A stretch of DNA of 7,736 nt from CAG-488 sp963625295 (GCA_963625295.1 CAVFTC010000086.1:1-7736); one strand, 5' to 3'; positions 1 through 6,543 are shown, counted from the first letter of the stretch. Numbers and translations: made by a program. Notes: a model not told the origin generated them from the letters alone.

Positions 1-43
1 GCACAATTAAGGCGCACGCCTTGCTTGAATATGTTTCCGTCAT
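1..43 (-). CDS. Possible start of a further minus-strand gene, cut by the window edge
   Basis: On the minus strand an AAGGAG Shine-Dalgarno-like sequence (56-61) is followed after 12 nt by ATG (43-41). The frame stays open to the edge and reads MTETYSSKACALIV. A GTG at 50-48, with 5-nt spacing, opens a different frame (QHDGNIFKQGV after the start). Only about 14 codons are visible, so no family can be assigned and chance is a real possibility. If real, the gene lies about 90 bp downstream of the mutase stop codon and beyond the hairpin at 119-150, in the same orientation as the operon. Confidence 0.22.
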   Translation of the reverse strand, partial: MTETYSSKACALIV

Positions 44-103
44 GTTGCACAAAAACTCCTTGACTTGCGACAGCAAGCCTGCAAAATTTTTGTACAACCT
101 GAC

Positions 104-150
104 AAAAAATCTTACTGCGCAATCCGCACACCTAAATTGTGCGGTATTGC
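104..150 (-). terminator. Candidate operon terminator hairpin overlapping the mutase stop codon
   Basis: Positions 119-130 (GCAATCCGCACA) pair with 138-150 (TGTGCGG, a bulged T at 145, then ATTGC), giving a 12-bp stem with one bulge and a 7-nt loop. In minus-strand transcription the hairpin includes the last codons and the TAG stop (134-132) of the mutase gene. A run of six U (109-104) follows 9 nt after the stem. That gap is wider than in a canonical intrinsic terminator, so termination efficiency is uncertain. The stem could instead act as a 3'-end stabiliser. Confidence 0.5.
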
Positions 151-1661
151 CTTAAAAATTTCTCAATTGGGCTTATGTCAAGCTTATCGAAGCTCTTTAT
201 GAACTCATAGAAGCTCTCTGCGATTTTCTTCACTCCGCCCTTTTCGTTGCTCTCCATATTAAACGGCATAACGGGGTCGTGAACGCTCAACCGAAGAAGA
301 AGCCAGCCGTTTCCGTTGTTACTGTCGGCTGAAATTCTCATGCCCTCACGGTTGTCGTCTGCAATCGTCCAGCCGTCTCTGCCTGAATAATACTTTTCAA
401 GCTCCTTGATGACATTTTCGCCGTATGATCTGAAATCGTCGCACTTTATTGAAAAGCGAAGCTCCTTGGCTTCAGCGGGCTGCTTAAGCGGCGCAAGAAT
501 ATTCTTTATCGCCTCGCCCGACTTATCCCTTGCAAGCAGAATCACTATTTTCGTCATTAGATATGCGCCGTCGTCGAGGTAATAATTCTCCTTGAACGCA
601 GCATGACCCGAGGTTTCCATTGCAAGAGGGCAGAATTTGCCGGCATTGTTCAGTTCTATCTGCTTGTTTATAACATTTCGGTAGCCTCTCTTGAAGCGGT
701 AATGCTCACCGCCTATGGACTCTATGTACTCCTTAAGCCCGTCCGAGGTGACGGAATCGGTAACGATAACGCCGCCGTCATGTCCCTCAAGGGCAATGTA
801 GGAAGCGAGAGCGACAAGGCGGTTGCGGTTAATCTCCTCACCGTTCGCCTCAACGCAGCCTGCTCGGTCAACATCGGTGTCGAAGATTATTCCGAGATCC
901 GCATGGCTCTCAACCGTCGCCCTTGAAACAGAGTCCATAGCCTCGGAATTTTCGGGGTTGGGGATATGGTTTGGGAACATTCCGTCAGGGTCAAGGAACT
1001 GACTGCCCTCGATATCCGCACCGAGCACAGCGAGAACATCGGTCGCATAGAAGCCGCCGACGCCGTTGCCTGCGTCAACGATAATCTTAAAGCCCTCAAG
1101 CGGCTTGTTATAATTCTCGGCATTGACGCCCTTCTTTATCATTTCACGCAGATGCGAACAATAGGTTTGCATATAGTCATTCTCAACGCAAAGCGTCGGT
1201 TCGGCTCTGTAGCTCTTGCCGCAGAGTTGCTCAGCCGTTTTCAGAAGCTCGGCTATATCCTCGCCCTCAAGTCCGCCGTCGGGTGTGAAAAATTTAAGTC
1301 CGTTTCTCTCCCACGGATGGTGGCTCGCCGTTATCTGAATTGCGCCGTCGCATTTAAGGTCAAGCGTTGACATAAACATAGCCGGAGTCGAAGCAAGTCC
1401 GCAGTTATAGACCCTAACTCCGTTCGCAGTCAGCGCAGCGATCGCCGCAGCCATAATTCTCGATCCGGAAACACGGGAATCACGGCCTATCGAAACCGTC
1501 AGCCCGTTCGTGCTCTTGCCCGTCCGTGCGCCGAGCCATTTTGCAAAGCTTTCGGCAACGGCCTTTACAAAATCATCGCTGAGATAAAGCGGCTCATTGC
1601 AGAACTGCTCTGCGCCGTAGCCTCGAATATCCGTGCCGCTTTTGAAGCCTTTAAAATTCAT
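132..1661 (-). CDS. Phosphoglucomutase/phosphomannomutase family protein (alpha-D-phosphohexomutase)
   Basis: This 509-aa protein belongs to the phosphohexomutase superfamily, cytosolic enzymes that move phosphate between C1 and C6 of hexose phosphates and so feed nucleotide-sugar and glycan synthesis. The N-terminus has the family FKSGTDIRG motif (6-14). The active-site loop is TASHHP (111-116), with the phosphorylated serine at 113. The metal loop is DTDVDR (261-266) and the sugar-binding loop is METSGH (348-353). The usual C-terminal phosphate-binding loop RxSGTEP is absent. The aligned segment reads RLSVHDP (457-463), followed by VMPFNMES. From memory, a similar HDP-containing C-terminus occurs in a plant/cyanobacterial PGM-like subgroup, so the substrate is less certain than the fold. 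The ATG (1661-1659) overlaps the DUF2461 stop by 4 bp (ATGA). An AAGGA ribosome binding site lies inside the upstream gene. This is the last gene of the operon; it could be mainly PGM, PMM or another hexose-phosphate mutase. Confidence 0.9.
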   Translation of the reverse strand: MNFKGFKSGTDIRGYGAEQFCNEPLYLSDDFVKAVAESFAKWLGARTGKSTNGLTVSIGRDSRVSGSRIMAAAIAALTANGVRVYNCGLASTPAMFMSTLDLKCDGAIQITASHHPWERNGLKFFTPDGGLEGEDIAELLKTAEQLCGKSYRAEPTLCVENDYMQTYCSHLREMIKKGVNAENYNKPLEGFKIIVDAGNGVGGFYATDVLAVLGADIEGSQFLDPDGMFPNHIPNPENSEAMDSVSRATVESHADLGIIFDTDVDRAGCVEANGEEINRNRLVALASYIALEGHDGGVIVTDSVTSDGLKEYIESIGGEHYRFKRGYRNVINKQIELNNAGKFCPLAMETSGHAAFKENYYLDDGAYLMTKIVILLARDKSGEAIKNILAPLKQPAEAKELRFSIKCDDFRSYGENVIKELEKYYSGRDGWTIADDNREGMRISADSNNGNGWLLLRLSVHDPVMPFNMESNEKGGVKKIAESFYEFIKSFDKLDISPIEKFLRQYRTI

Positions 1662-2341
1662 TCTGACATCGTCCTTTCGTCGGAAATTGTTTTAATAAAA
1701 GTATAAAGCTCGGCGAATTCGTCAAATGCCCTGCCGACTTCATCAATAACCTTTTCGTTCTGAAGGGTTTTGAAATCCGTTCTTGTTTTCATGTAACCCA
1801 TTGACCTAACATTATAGTATTTTTCAAGCTCGGGAATCGGCTCTCCCGGCTTTTTCTTTTTATAGTAATCGTTCAGACACATTGCGCCGGTGCTTTCGAC
1901 ACGGCGAACGGCATGAAGAAACTCTTCGGGGCGCTCGATAAGTGCCTTCCTGTAAAGCTCCCAAAAACGGGCGTCAGCAAAATATGTGCCCACTCCGTAG
2001 CCCCAGCAATCCTGATTGACCTCGAACCACATACAGGGATAGTTGAACCATTCGTGCTTGTTGCGCATGAACATCACCCAAAGGTGGTCACGGTACATGG
2101 ACTTATCCTTGGTGTAGCGGTTGTCACGCCTTATCCTTGAAACCATTCTGACCGGGTCGGTAACTATCATGTCATCAAGCGCATAGACCTTGCTTCCGAG
2201 AGCCATCGCAATTTGGCGAAGCGGAACGGTGAAGCCGTCCTTAAGCTCCTGCTTGTGCTCCTCATAAAACGCCTTGCTGTTTTCAAACCTGTTCTGTGCC
2301 ATCAGCGCAAGCGTTTCGGGAAAAATTCCGTCGTATTTCAA
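1658..2341 (-). CDS. DUF2461 family protein (TTG start)
   Basis: This 227-aa protein has no assigned biochemical function. It matches the DUF2461/TIGR02453 family as I know it. There is an N-terminal FPETLALMAQNRFENSKAFY segment (7-26), where the family has a leucine-rich stretch followed by an aromatic pair. The strong signature is RIRRDNRYTKDKSMYRDHL (69-87), then YGVGTYF (115-121). No signal peptide or membrane segment is visible, so it is probably cytosolic. The start is TTG (2341-2339), placed directly after the TAA of the preceding gene and in the same reading frame. AGAGGA at 2356-2351, 9 nt upstream, supports it. The next in-frame start is Met14, which would remove part of the conserved N-terminus. 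It is co-transcribed between the PLP-enzyme gene and the mutase, and overlaps the mutase start by 4 bp. Confidence 0.85.
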   Translation of the reverse strand: MKYDGIFPETLALMAQNRFENSKAFYEEHKQELKDGFTVPLRQIAMALGSKVYALDDMIVTDPVRMVSRIRRDNRYTKDKSMYRDHLWVMFMRNKHEWFNYPCMWFEVNQDCWGYGVGTYFADARFWELYRKALIERPEEFLHAVRRVESTGAMCLNDYYKKKKPGEPIPELEKYYNVRSMGYMKTRTDFKTLQNEKVIDEVGRAFDEFAELYTFIKTISDERTMSE

Positions 2342-3604
2342 TTATATCAATCCTCTTTTTGCCATTTCCTCGGCGGCAAGCATTATGCCGACCTTGGCAC
2401 TGTGAAAATTAAGACCGCCCTGCATATAAACGGCGTACGGCTCTCTGAGCGGAGCGTCGGCGGAAAGCTCAATTGAAGCGCCGCCCGTGAATGCACCTGC
2501 CGACATGATAACCTTGCTGTCGTAGCCGGGCATATCCCACGGCTCGGGAGTTACAAATGAATCTATCGGCGCACCCTTTTGCATACCCTGACAGAATGCT
2601 ATGAGATTTTCCTCATTGCGAAGGAGCACGCTCTGAACGATATCGAATCTGTCGTCCGAGCTTTTCGGGGTTGTACCAAAGCCGAATTCCTCAAAAAGCG
2701 CAGCGGCAAATCGTGCGGATTTTATCGCTTCACCGACGGTGTGCGGAGCAAAGAAAAGTCCCATAAAAAGCTCACGGGAATGTCCGAGCGTTGCGCCGAC
2801 CTCACGGCCAAGCCCCGGCGTAGTCAGGCGGTAGGATATTTTTTCGACAAGATCTGCCCTGCCTGCAACATAGCCGCCCGTTTTTGCAATTCCGCCGCCT
2901 GCATTCTTAATGAGCGAGCCTGCAATTATATCCGCTCCGACCTGAATCGGTTCAATTTTCTGAGTGAACTCACCGTAGCAGTTATCGACCATAACATCGG
3001 CATTGCTGTTCGCCTTGACGATTTCGACAATTTTCGCTATCTCCTCGCAGGAAAGGCTCGGGCGCAGAGAATATCCCCTTGAACGCTGAATATAGACAAG
3101 CTTCGGCTGCTCAACCTTGACCCTCACTGCAATCTCATCGTAATCGGGCTTTTCGTTTTTGAGGTCAACCTGCTTGTATGTGACGCCGTAGTCGGCAAGC
3201 GAACCGTCGCCCTTGCCTCCGATTCCGATCACCGAATGAATCGTGTCGTAGGGAAGTCCCGTAACGCAAAGCATCATGTCGCCGGGTCTGAGCATACCGA
3301 AAAGCGCAACCGCCAAGGTATGTGTTCCGCAGGTGAAATTGTGGCGAACGAGCGCATCCTCGGCGCAGAAAATATCCGCCGCCACTCTGTCTATGACCTC
3401 ACGCCCCCTGTCGCCGTAGCCGTAGCCCGTGCTCTCGGCAAACATGGCCTCGCTGACGCCGTTTTTTATGAAAGCGGAAAGCACCTTCTGCTGATTATAT
3501 TCGGTAATTTCATCTGTTTTTGCGAAATAGGGCTGAATTTTTTTCAACGCTTCGTCAGCCGCAGAGGACACCTTTTCGCTCACATTAAAAAAATCATTGT
3601 TCAT
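2342..3604 (-). CDS. Methionine gamma-lyase family / YnbB-type ("aluminum resistance") PLP enzyme
   Basis: This 420-aa predicted PLP-dependent protein is of the YnbB / Met_gamma_lyase (PF06838) type, related to Cys/Met-metabolism enzymes with the aspartate aminotransferase fold. The motif STGYGYGDRGRE (58-69) and the segment RHNFTCGTHTLAVALFGMLRPGD (87-109) are characteristic. The segment VMVDNCYGEF (204-213) carries the likely pyridine-contacting Asp207. GSLIKNAGGG (229-238) carries the likely Schiff-base Lys233. Length is normal for the family. The physiological substrate is not established; the names methionine gamma-lyase and aluminum resistance come from homology and an old phenotype, so a C-S lyase activity is only a prediction. 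The ATG (3604-3602) overlaps the GNAT gene by 11 bp, with GGAG about 11 nt upstream. In many Firmicutes the homologue sits near glnR/glnA, from memory; here it is inside a peptidase operon. Confidence 0.9.
   Translation of the reverse strand: MNNDFFNVSEKVSSAADEALKKIQPYFAKTDEITEYNQQKVLSAFIKNGVSEAMFAESTGYGYGDRGREVIDRVAADIFCAEDALVRHNFTCGTHTLAVALFGMLRPGDMMLCVTGLPYDTIHSVIGIGGKGDGSLADYGVTYKQVDLKNEKPDYDEIAVRVKVEQPKLVYIQRSRGYSLRPSLSCEEIAKIVEIVKANSNADVMVDNCYGEFTQKIEPIQVGADIIAGSLIKNAGGGIAKTGGYVAGRADLVEKISYRLTTPGLGREVGATLGHSRELFMGLFFAPHTVGEAIKSARFAAALFEEFGFGTTPKSSDDRFDIVQSVLLRNEENLIAFCQGMQKGAPIDSFVTPEPWDMPGYDSKVIMSAGAFTGGASIELSADAPLREPYAVYMQGGLNFHSAKVGIMLAAEEMAKRGLI
2351..2356 (-). promoter_or_regulatory. 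Ribosome binding site supporting the TTG start of the DUF2461 gene
   Basis: AGAGGA on the minus strand, within the last codons of the PLP-enzyme gene, lies 9 nt before TTG 2341. It justifies a rare TTG start that directly follows the previous gene's TAA stop codon. Confidence 0.65.
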
Positions 3605-4346
3605 CGGTTATTATACTCCATTCGTTTTTTACATCAAATCCAAGCGATTTATAAAATTCAACTATGCTGTCGTGCTTACAAAGAAGCTCAACACGCTTAT
3701 TTTTCTCACTTTCGGCAAGCTTTGTCACAAGCGCACCCGCAAGTCCCCTGCCCCTGTATTCGGGACGGGTTGCAACCGCTCCGAGAAGCACGGCTGACTC
3801 GGTCGAAAAAAGCCTCATTGCGCAGGCAACGATTTTTCCGTCCTCCGAGGCAGATAAAGCCGAGGTTGCTCCCCTGTTGAGCCTGAAGGTCGTATCCGAT
3901 AGCCACGGGAGATAATCACCCACTCCGACAAGCTTTGCCGATTTGATTATATCATAAATTTCCTTTGGACGGAACACATTTTCCGCCTGAATTTCTCTGA
4001 TTTTGTTTTTATTGCCCTTATATTCGACCACATATCCGTCAAGAGCCGTGACAGCTCCCATCAACTCTGCAAGCTTCTTCTCGCATTGAACGGTGCGGAA
4101 GCCGACGATTTTCATAAAAGCATAAAGCTCCTCGGCGTTCTCGCCGGTTGAACTGAGCGTTGCGTCACCGTCAATCCTGCCAACTGCGGAAATTATCTTC
4201 CCGTCGTCGTCCGTTTGCTTCCAGAATTTCACAAAATCATAGTCCGTCGAATAGCAGTTATAAATACAGGCGATCCTTGTGCCGAAAACATCACGCCGAC
4301 AGAATTCGACAAATGCCGTATCGCCCTTTTCTACAGCCTTAAGCAT
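3594..4346 (-). CDS. GNAT family N-acetyltransferase
   Basis: A 250-aa protein with a C-terminal GNAT domain that probably transfers an acetyl group from acetyl-CoA; the acceptor is unknown. The acetyl-CoA pyrophosphate-binding motif A is LLGAVATRPEYRGRGLAGAL (187-206), with the RGRGLA loop at 198-203. Near the C-terminus, ELLCKHDSIVEFYKSLGF (220-237) is the usual last strand-helix pair of the fold. The N-terminal 120 or so residues do not show a clear second motif A; they could be a degenerate GNAT half or a family-specific domain. I place the start at ATG 4346-4344, because GAGGAG (4359-4354) is 7 nt upstream. An in-frame GTG at 4370 would add eight residues but lacks that support. The gene overlaps the upstream M42 gene by 8 bp and the downstream PLP-enzyme gene by 11 bp, so it is the third cistron of the operon. 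Confidence 0.86.
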   Translation of the reverse strand: MLKAVEKGDTAFVEFCRRDVFGTRIACIYNCYSTDYDFVKFWKQTDDDGKIISAVGRIDGDATLSSTGENAEELYAFMKIVGFRTVQCEKKLAELMGAVTALDGYVVEYKGNKNKIREIQAENVFRPKEIYDIIKSAKLVGVGDYLPWLSDTTFRLNRGATSALSASEDGKIVACAMRLFSTESAVLLGAVATRPEYRGRGLAGALVTKLAESEKNKRVELLCKHDSIVEFYKSLGFDVKNEWSIITDEQ

Positions 4347-5355
4347 CGGCAAGCTCCTCGGCCAGAGCACGGATAATGCGCTCGCTCTCGGTTATATCCT
4401 CCGCCTTAAGCACGCACGACGGCGAATGAAGATATCGACACGGCATGGAAACCGTTATCGTTTTTATTCCGCCCGCCATCTTGTGGATAACGCCTGCATT
4501 GTTGCCGCCGGCGACCGCCGACTTGACCTGAGCCTTGATTCCGTCACGCTTTGCAAGCTCAAAGGCCTTGTCAAAAAGCTCCCTTGAATATATCGTGCGC
4601 CTGTCCATGAATGATATTACCGCACCCTCGCCGAGCTTACAAACCTTTTTGTTTTCCGGAACATCGGCAAGATCCGCCGCAGTCGTCGTTTCCACAACTA
4701 TTGCATAATCGGGCTTGACCCTGTATGCCGCCGTGCCTGCCGAGCCGAAGCCGACCTCCTCACCCGTTGCAAAGTTGAAGTACATATCATATGGCAGGTC
4801 AGATTTTATCATGTTTATAAGTATTGCGCAGCCGGCACGATCGTCAAGAGCCTTACACTTGATAAATCCGTCGCCAAAGTGCACGAAATCGGAATTGAAA
4901 TATGCGCAATCGCCGAGCGAAACAAGCTTCGCCGCCTGCTCTGCGCTGTCCGCTCCGATATCGATATACATTTTCTCGGGCATGGACATTCTTTCGTCGC
5001 TCTTTGTCATGTGAACTGGCTTTAGTCCGATAACGCCGTTTATTTTTCTTTCGCCGACCGTTACCGCCCTGCCGAGCATAACACGCCTATCGATTCCTCC
5101 GATACGCTCAAAGCCGAGAGTTCCGTCGGAATTTATGCTTGTTATCATAAAGCCGACCTCGTCCATATGTGCGTCGAGCATAACCCTGTTTTTCGGCATT
5201 TTTTTGCCTTTTTTGAAAACGATAAGGTTGCCGAGAGGATCGGTTTCATAGCTTTCGGCAAAGCCCTTTATTTCATTTATAATATAATTTCTCACAGCGT
5301 CCTCTCTGCCCGAGGTTCCGTTGAGAAGTGAAAGCTTCCTTATCAGCTCAAGCAT
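4339..5355 (-). CDS. M42 family metallopeptidase (TET-type aminopeptidase), second copy
   Basis: This 338-aa cytosolic protein belongs to peptidase family M42, dinuclear-metal aminopeptidases that form dodecameric tetrahedral particles and trim peptides from the N-terminus. The expected ligands are present at family spacing: His63 in DAHMDE (61-66), the bridging Asp171 in ALDDRAGC (169-176), catalytic Glu199 and metal ligand Glu200 in TGEE, Glu222 in VVETTTAAD where other members often have Asp, and His310 in RYLHSP. Length is normal for the family (about 330-360 aa). The start is ATG 5355-5353, chosen because GGAGGT lies 7 nt upstream; an upstream TTG at 5385 would add ten residues but has no better site. 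The gene overlaps both neighbours by 8 bp. It is a divergent paralogue of the preceding gene. Substrate preference (acidic, basic or neutral residues) cannot be read from the sequence. Older annotations of this family as endoglucanase are misleading. Confidence 0.93.
   Translation of the reverse strand: MLELIRKLSLLNGTSGREDAVRNYIINEIKGFAESYETDPLGNLIVFKKGKKMPKNRVMLDAHMDEVGFMITSINSDGTLGFERIGGIDRRVMLGRAVTVGERKINGVIGLKPVHMTKSDERMSMPEKMYIDIGADSAEQAAKLVSLGDCAYFNSDFVHFGDGFIKCKALDDRAGCAILINMIKSDLPYDMYFNFATGEEVGFGSAGTAAYRVKPDYAIVVETTTAADLADVPENKKVCKLGEGAVISFMDRRTIYSRELFDKAFELAKRDGIKAQVKSAVAGGNNAGVIHKMAGGIKTITVSMPCRYLHSPSCVLKAEDITESERIIRALAEELADA
4354..4359 (-). promoter_or_regulatory. Ribosome binding site deciding the GNAT start
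   Basis: GAGGAG read on the minus strand lies 7 nt before ATG 4346. It sits inside the last codons of the upstream M42 gene, which favours this ATG over the upstream in-frame GTG at 4370 and makes translational coupling plausible. Confidence 0.75.
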
Positions 5356-6370
5356 CAAGACCACCTCCGAGAATATATTCCGCAATCAGCCTTGCCGAAT
5401 TTTCGACATCGTCAAGAGCGATGATTTCAACCCCCGTGTGCATATTGCGCTGGGGAATTGAAACAAGTCCGGTTCTGACGCCGCCCTTTGAAATTGCGAT
5501 ATGGTCGGCGTTCGTTCCCGTCGAATCGCCCATCAGCTCAAGCTGATACGGAATTTCCTTTTCTTCTGCAATCGCCTTGAGCCTTTGGCTTATCCTGTAA
5601 TCGAGCACGGGTGCAATACCTATCATCGGGCCTTTATTCAGCTTGCCGCATTTCTCGCTCGGCATATCCGGCGCATCGGCAAAGCTGACATCGACGGCGA
5701 TGCACTCGTCGGCGTCAATATTGAAGCTGCCCGTGACCGCTCCGTCGCCTCCCGTTTCCTCCTGGGCGGAGAAAAGAAGCTGCACGCTCGGTCTTTCCTC
5801 TGTTTTCGCAACCAGCTCGGCAGCTCTGATTATCGCAGCGCAGCCTGCACGGTCGTCAAGAGCCGCACCGAATATTCTGCCGTTTTCCAGCTCTCCGTGC
5901 GGACATCTCACGGTTATTCTGTCGCCCTGAGAGATAAGTCTCTCCGCTTCCTGCTTAGACATACCCGTATCAATTAGTATCGAGTCAAAGTCCTTGGCTT
6001 TCTTTGCGTCCTCCGGGGTCGAAAGATGCGGCGGAGTCGAGGTCACAACGCCGTAAACAGGCTCTCTGCCCCAAACCGTGACATCCTGAGCGGCAAGAAC
6101 CCTTGCGTCCATGCCTCCGCACTTTGCAACACGCAGAAAGCCTCCGTCCTCAATACCTGTGACTATCATTCCTATCCTGTCCATATGAGCGTCGAGAAGA
6201 ATCGTCTTTTTCCCCGCCGGAAGATAAGCGGTCACATTGCCAAACCTGTCTCTTTTGACCTCGGCAAAGCCCGACACATATTTTTCGATTATATTTGATA
6301 TTTCGTCCTCCGCTCCCGGCGTTCCGTTCGCCTCAGAAAGCTCAAAAATCATATTTTCAAGAGTGTTCAT
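5348..6370 (-). CDS. M42 family metallopeptidase (TET-type aminopeptidase), first copy
   Basis: This 340-aa M42 aminopeptidase is predicted to be a cytosolic dinuclear-metal enzyme that removes N-terminal residues from peptides, typically as a 12-subunit particle. Expected residues are all present: His62 in DAHMDR (60-65), bridging Asp172 in ALDDRAGC (170-177), catalytic Glu204 and ligand Glu205 in AQEE, Asp227 in AVDVSF, and His311 in RNMHTG. The GDSTGTNADHIAISKGG segment (281-297) is also typical of the family. The start ATG (6370-6368) has a strong GAGGTGATT ribosome binding site 10 nt upstream and is the only sensible start. It is the first gene of the six-gene operon, just downstream of the promoter at 6411-6439. 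It overlaps the next M42 gene by 8 bp. The two copies share fold and motifs but differ throughout, so the duplication is old or the pair was assembled from separate lineages. Confidence 0.94.
   Translation of the reverse strand: MNTLENMIFELSEANGTPGAEDEISNIIEKYVSGFAEVKRDRFGNVTAYLPAGKKTILLDAHMDRIGMIVTGIEDGGFLRVAKCGGMDARVLAAQDVTVWGREPVYGVVTSTPPHLSTPEDAKKAKDFDSILIDTGMSKQEAERLISQGDRITVRCPHGELENGRIFGAALDDRAGCAAIIRAAELVAKTEERPSVQLLFSAQEETGGDGAVTGSFNIDADECIAVDVSFADAPDMPSEKCGKLNKGPMIGIAPVLDYRISQRLKAIAEEKEIPYQLELMGDSTGTNADHIAISKGGVRTGLVSIPQRNMHTGVEIIALDDVENSARLIAEYILGGGLDA
5363..5368 (-). promoter_or_regulatory. Ribosome binding site deciding the second M42 start
   Basis: GGAGGT on the minus strand, a near-perfect Shine-Dalgarno sequence, is 7 nt before ATG 5355. 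It is embedded in the final GGGLDA codons of the first M42 gene. It selects this ATG over the in-frame TTG at 5385. Confidence 0.85.
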
Positions 6371-6380
6371 AGCTTTTAAA

Positions 6381-6387
6381 TCACCTC
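6381..6387 (-). promoter_or_regulatory. Ribosome binding site of the first operon gene
   Basis: GAGGTGA (continuing into TTT) on the minus strand closely matches the complement of the 16S rRNA 3' end and lies 10 nt upstream of ATG 6370. Confidence 0.75.
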
Positions 6388-6410
6388 ATTTTATAGCAAC
6401 AATCTTTTAT

Positions 6411-6439
6411 ATTATAACCTTTACGAACAAAATGTGCAA
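6411..6439 (-). promoter_or_regulatory. Predicted sigma-A promoter of the six-gene operon
   Basis: On the minus strand TTGCAC (6439-6434) and a perfect TATAAT (6416-6411) are separated by 17 bp. The -35 box matches consensus at only three positions, so an activator or a modest basal level is possible. Transcription would begin near 6404, leaving a leader of about 34 nt before ATG 6370. No other -10/-35 pair in the operon looks better. Confidence 0.6.
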
Positions 6440-6445
6440 TAATAT

Positions 6446-6474
6446 TTGATTTTCTTTTTGAAATAGTTTATAAT
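6446..6474 (+). promoter_or_regulatory. Predicted sigma-A promoter of the LCP gene
   Basis: TTGATT (6446-6451) and TATAAT (6469-6474) are separated by 17 bp, with a T-rich spacer. Transcription would begin near 6481, giving a leader of about 63 nt. The -35 box starts only 6 bp from that of the divergent operon promoter. Confidence 0.68.
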
Positions 6475-6485
6475 GAGATAGCAAA

Positions 6486-6516
6486 CGCCGAACAATCCAC
6501 CGCAAAATTCTCGGCG
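6486..6516 (+). other. Small hairpin in the LCP gene leader
   Basis: CGCCGA (6486-6491) can pair with TCGGCG (6511-6516) across a 19-nt loop, near the predicted 5' end of the LCP transcript. It leaves the GGAGG site (6531-6535) free and shows no terminator or known riboswitch features. It may be a simple 5' stabilising stem or chance. Confidence 0.25.
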
Positions 6517-6543
6517 CTTACTAAAAACACGGAGGGTGTACCA

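Noticed and set aside
9..22. Palindrome AAGGCGCACGCCTT as an operator
   Set aside because: It is a single short inverted repeat with no second copy or promoter nearby; chance cannot be excluded.
64..77. Short hairpin CTTGC-GACA-GCAAG as a terminator or RNA element
   Set aside because: Only five base pairs, no adjacent T-run, and no match to any known element; probably chance.
966..1370. Plus-strand 134-codon open frame
   Set aside because: It is antisense to the mutase gene, including its catalytic serine region; no independent support.
2579..3082. Plus-strand 167-codon open frame
   Set aside because: It is entirely antisense to the conserved PLP-enzyme gene, with no ribosome site or recognisable motif.
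3236..3880. Plus-strand 214-codon open frame antisense to the PLP-enzyme and GNAT genes
   Set aside because: It lies opposite two well-recognised coding sequences, has no family motifs and reads as low-quality Cys/Arg/His-rich protein; it is a mirror of the real codon usage.
4347..4370. Upstream GTG start for the GNAT protein
   Set aside because: The eight added residues (LWPRSLP) come from the overlapping M42 coding frame, and a good ribosome site points to ATG 4346 instead.
5356..5385. Upstream TTG start for the second M42 peptidase
   Set aside because: ATG 5355 has an ideally placed GGAGGT, and family members begin near this Met-Leu-Glu-Leu.
5501..5977. Plus-strand 158-codon open frame
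   Set aside because: It is entirely antisense to the first M42 gene, whose catalytic motifs are encoded in this stretch.
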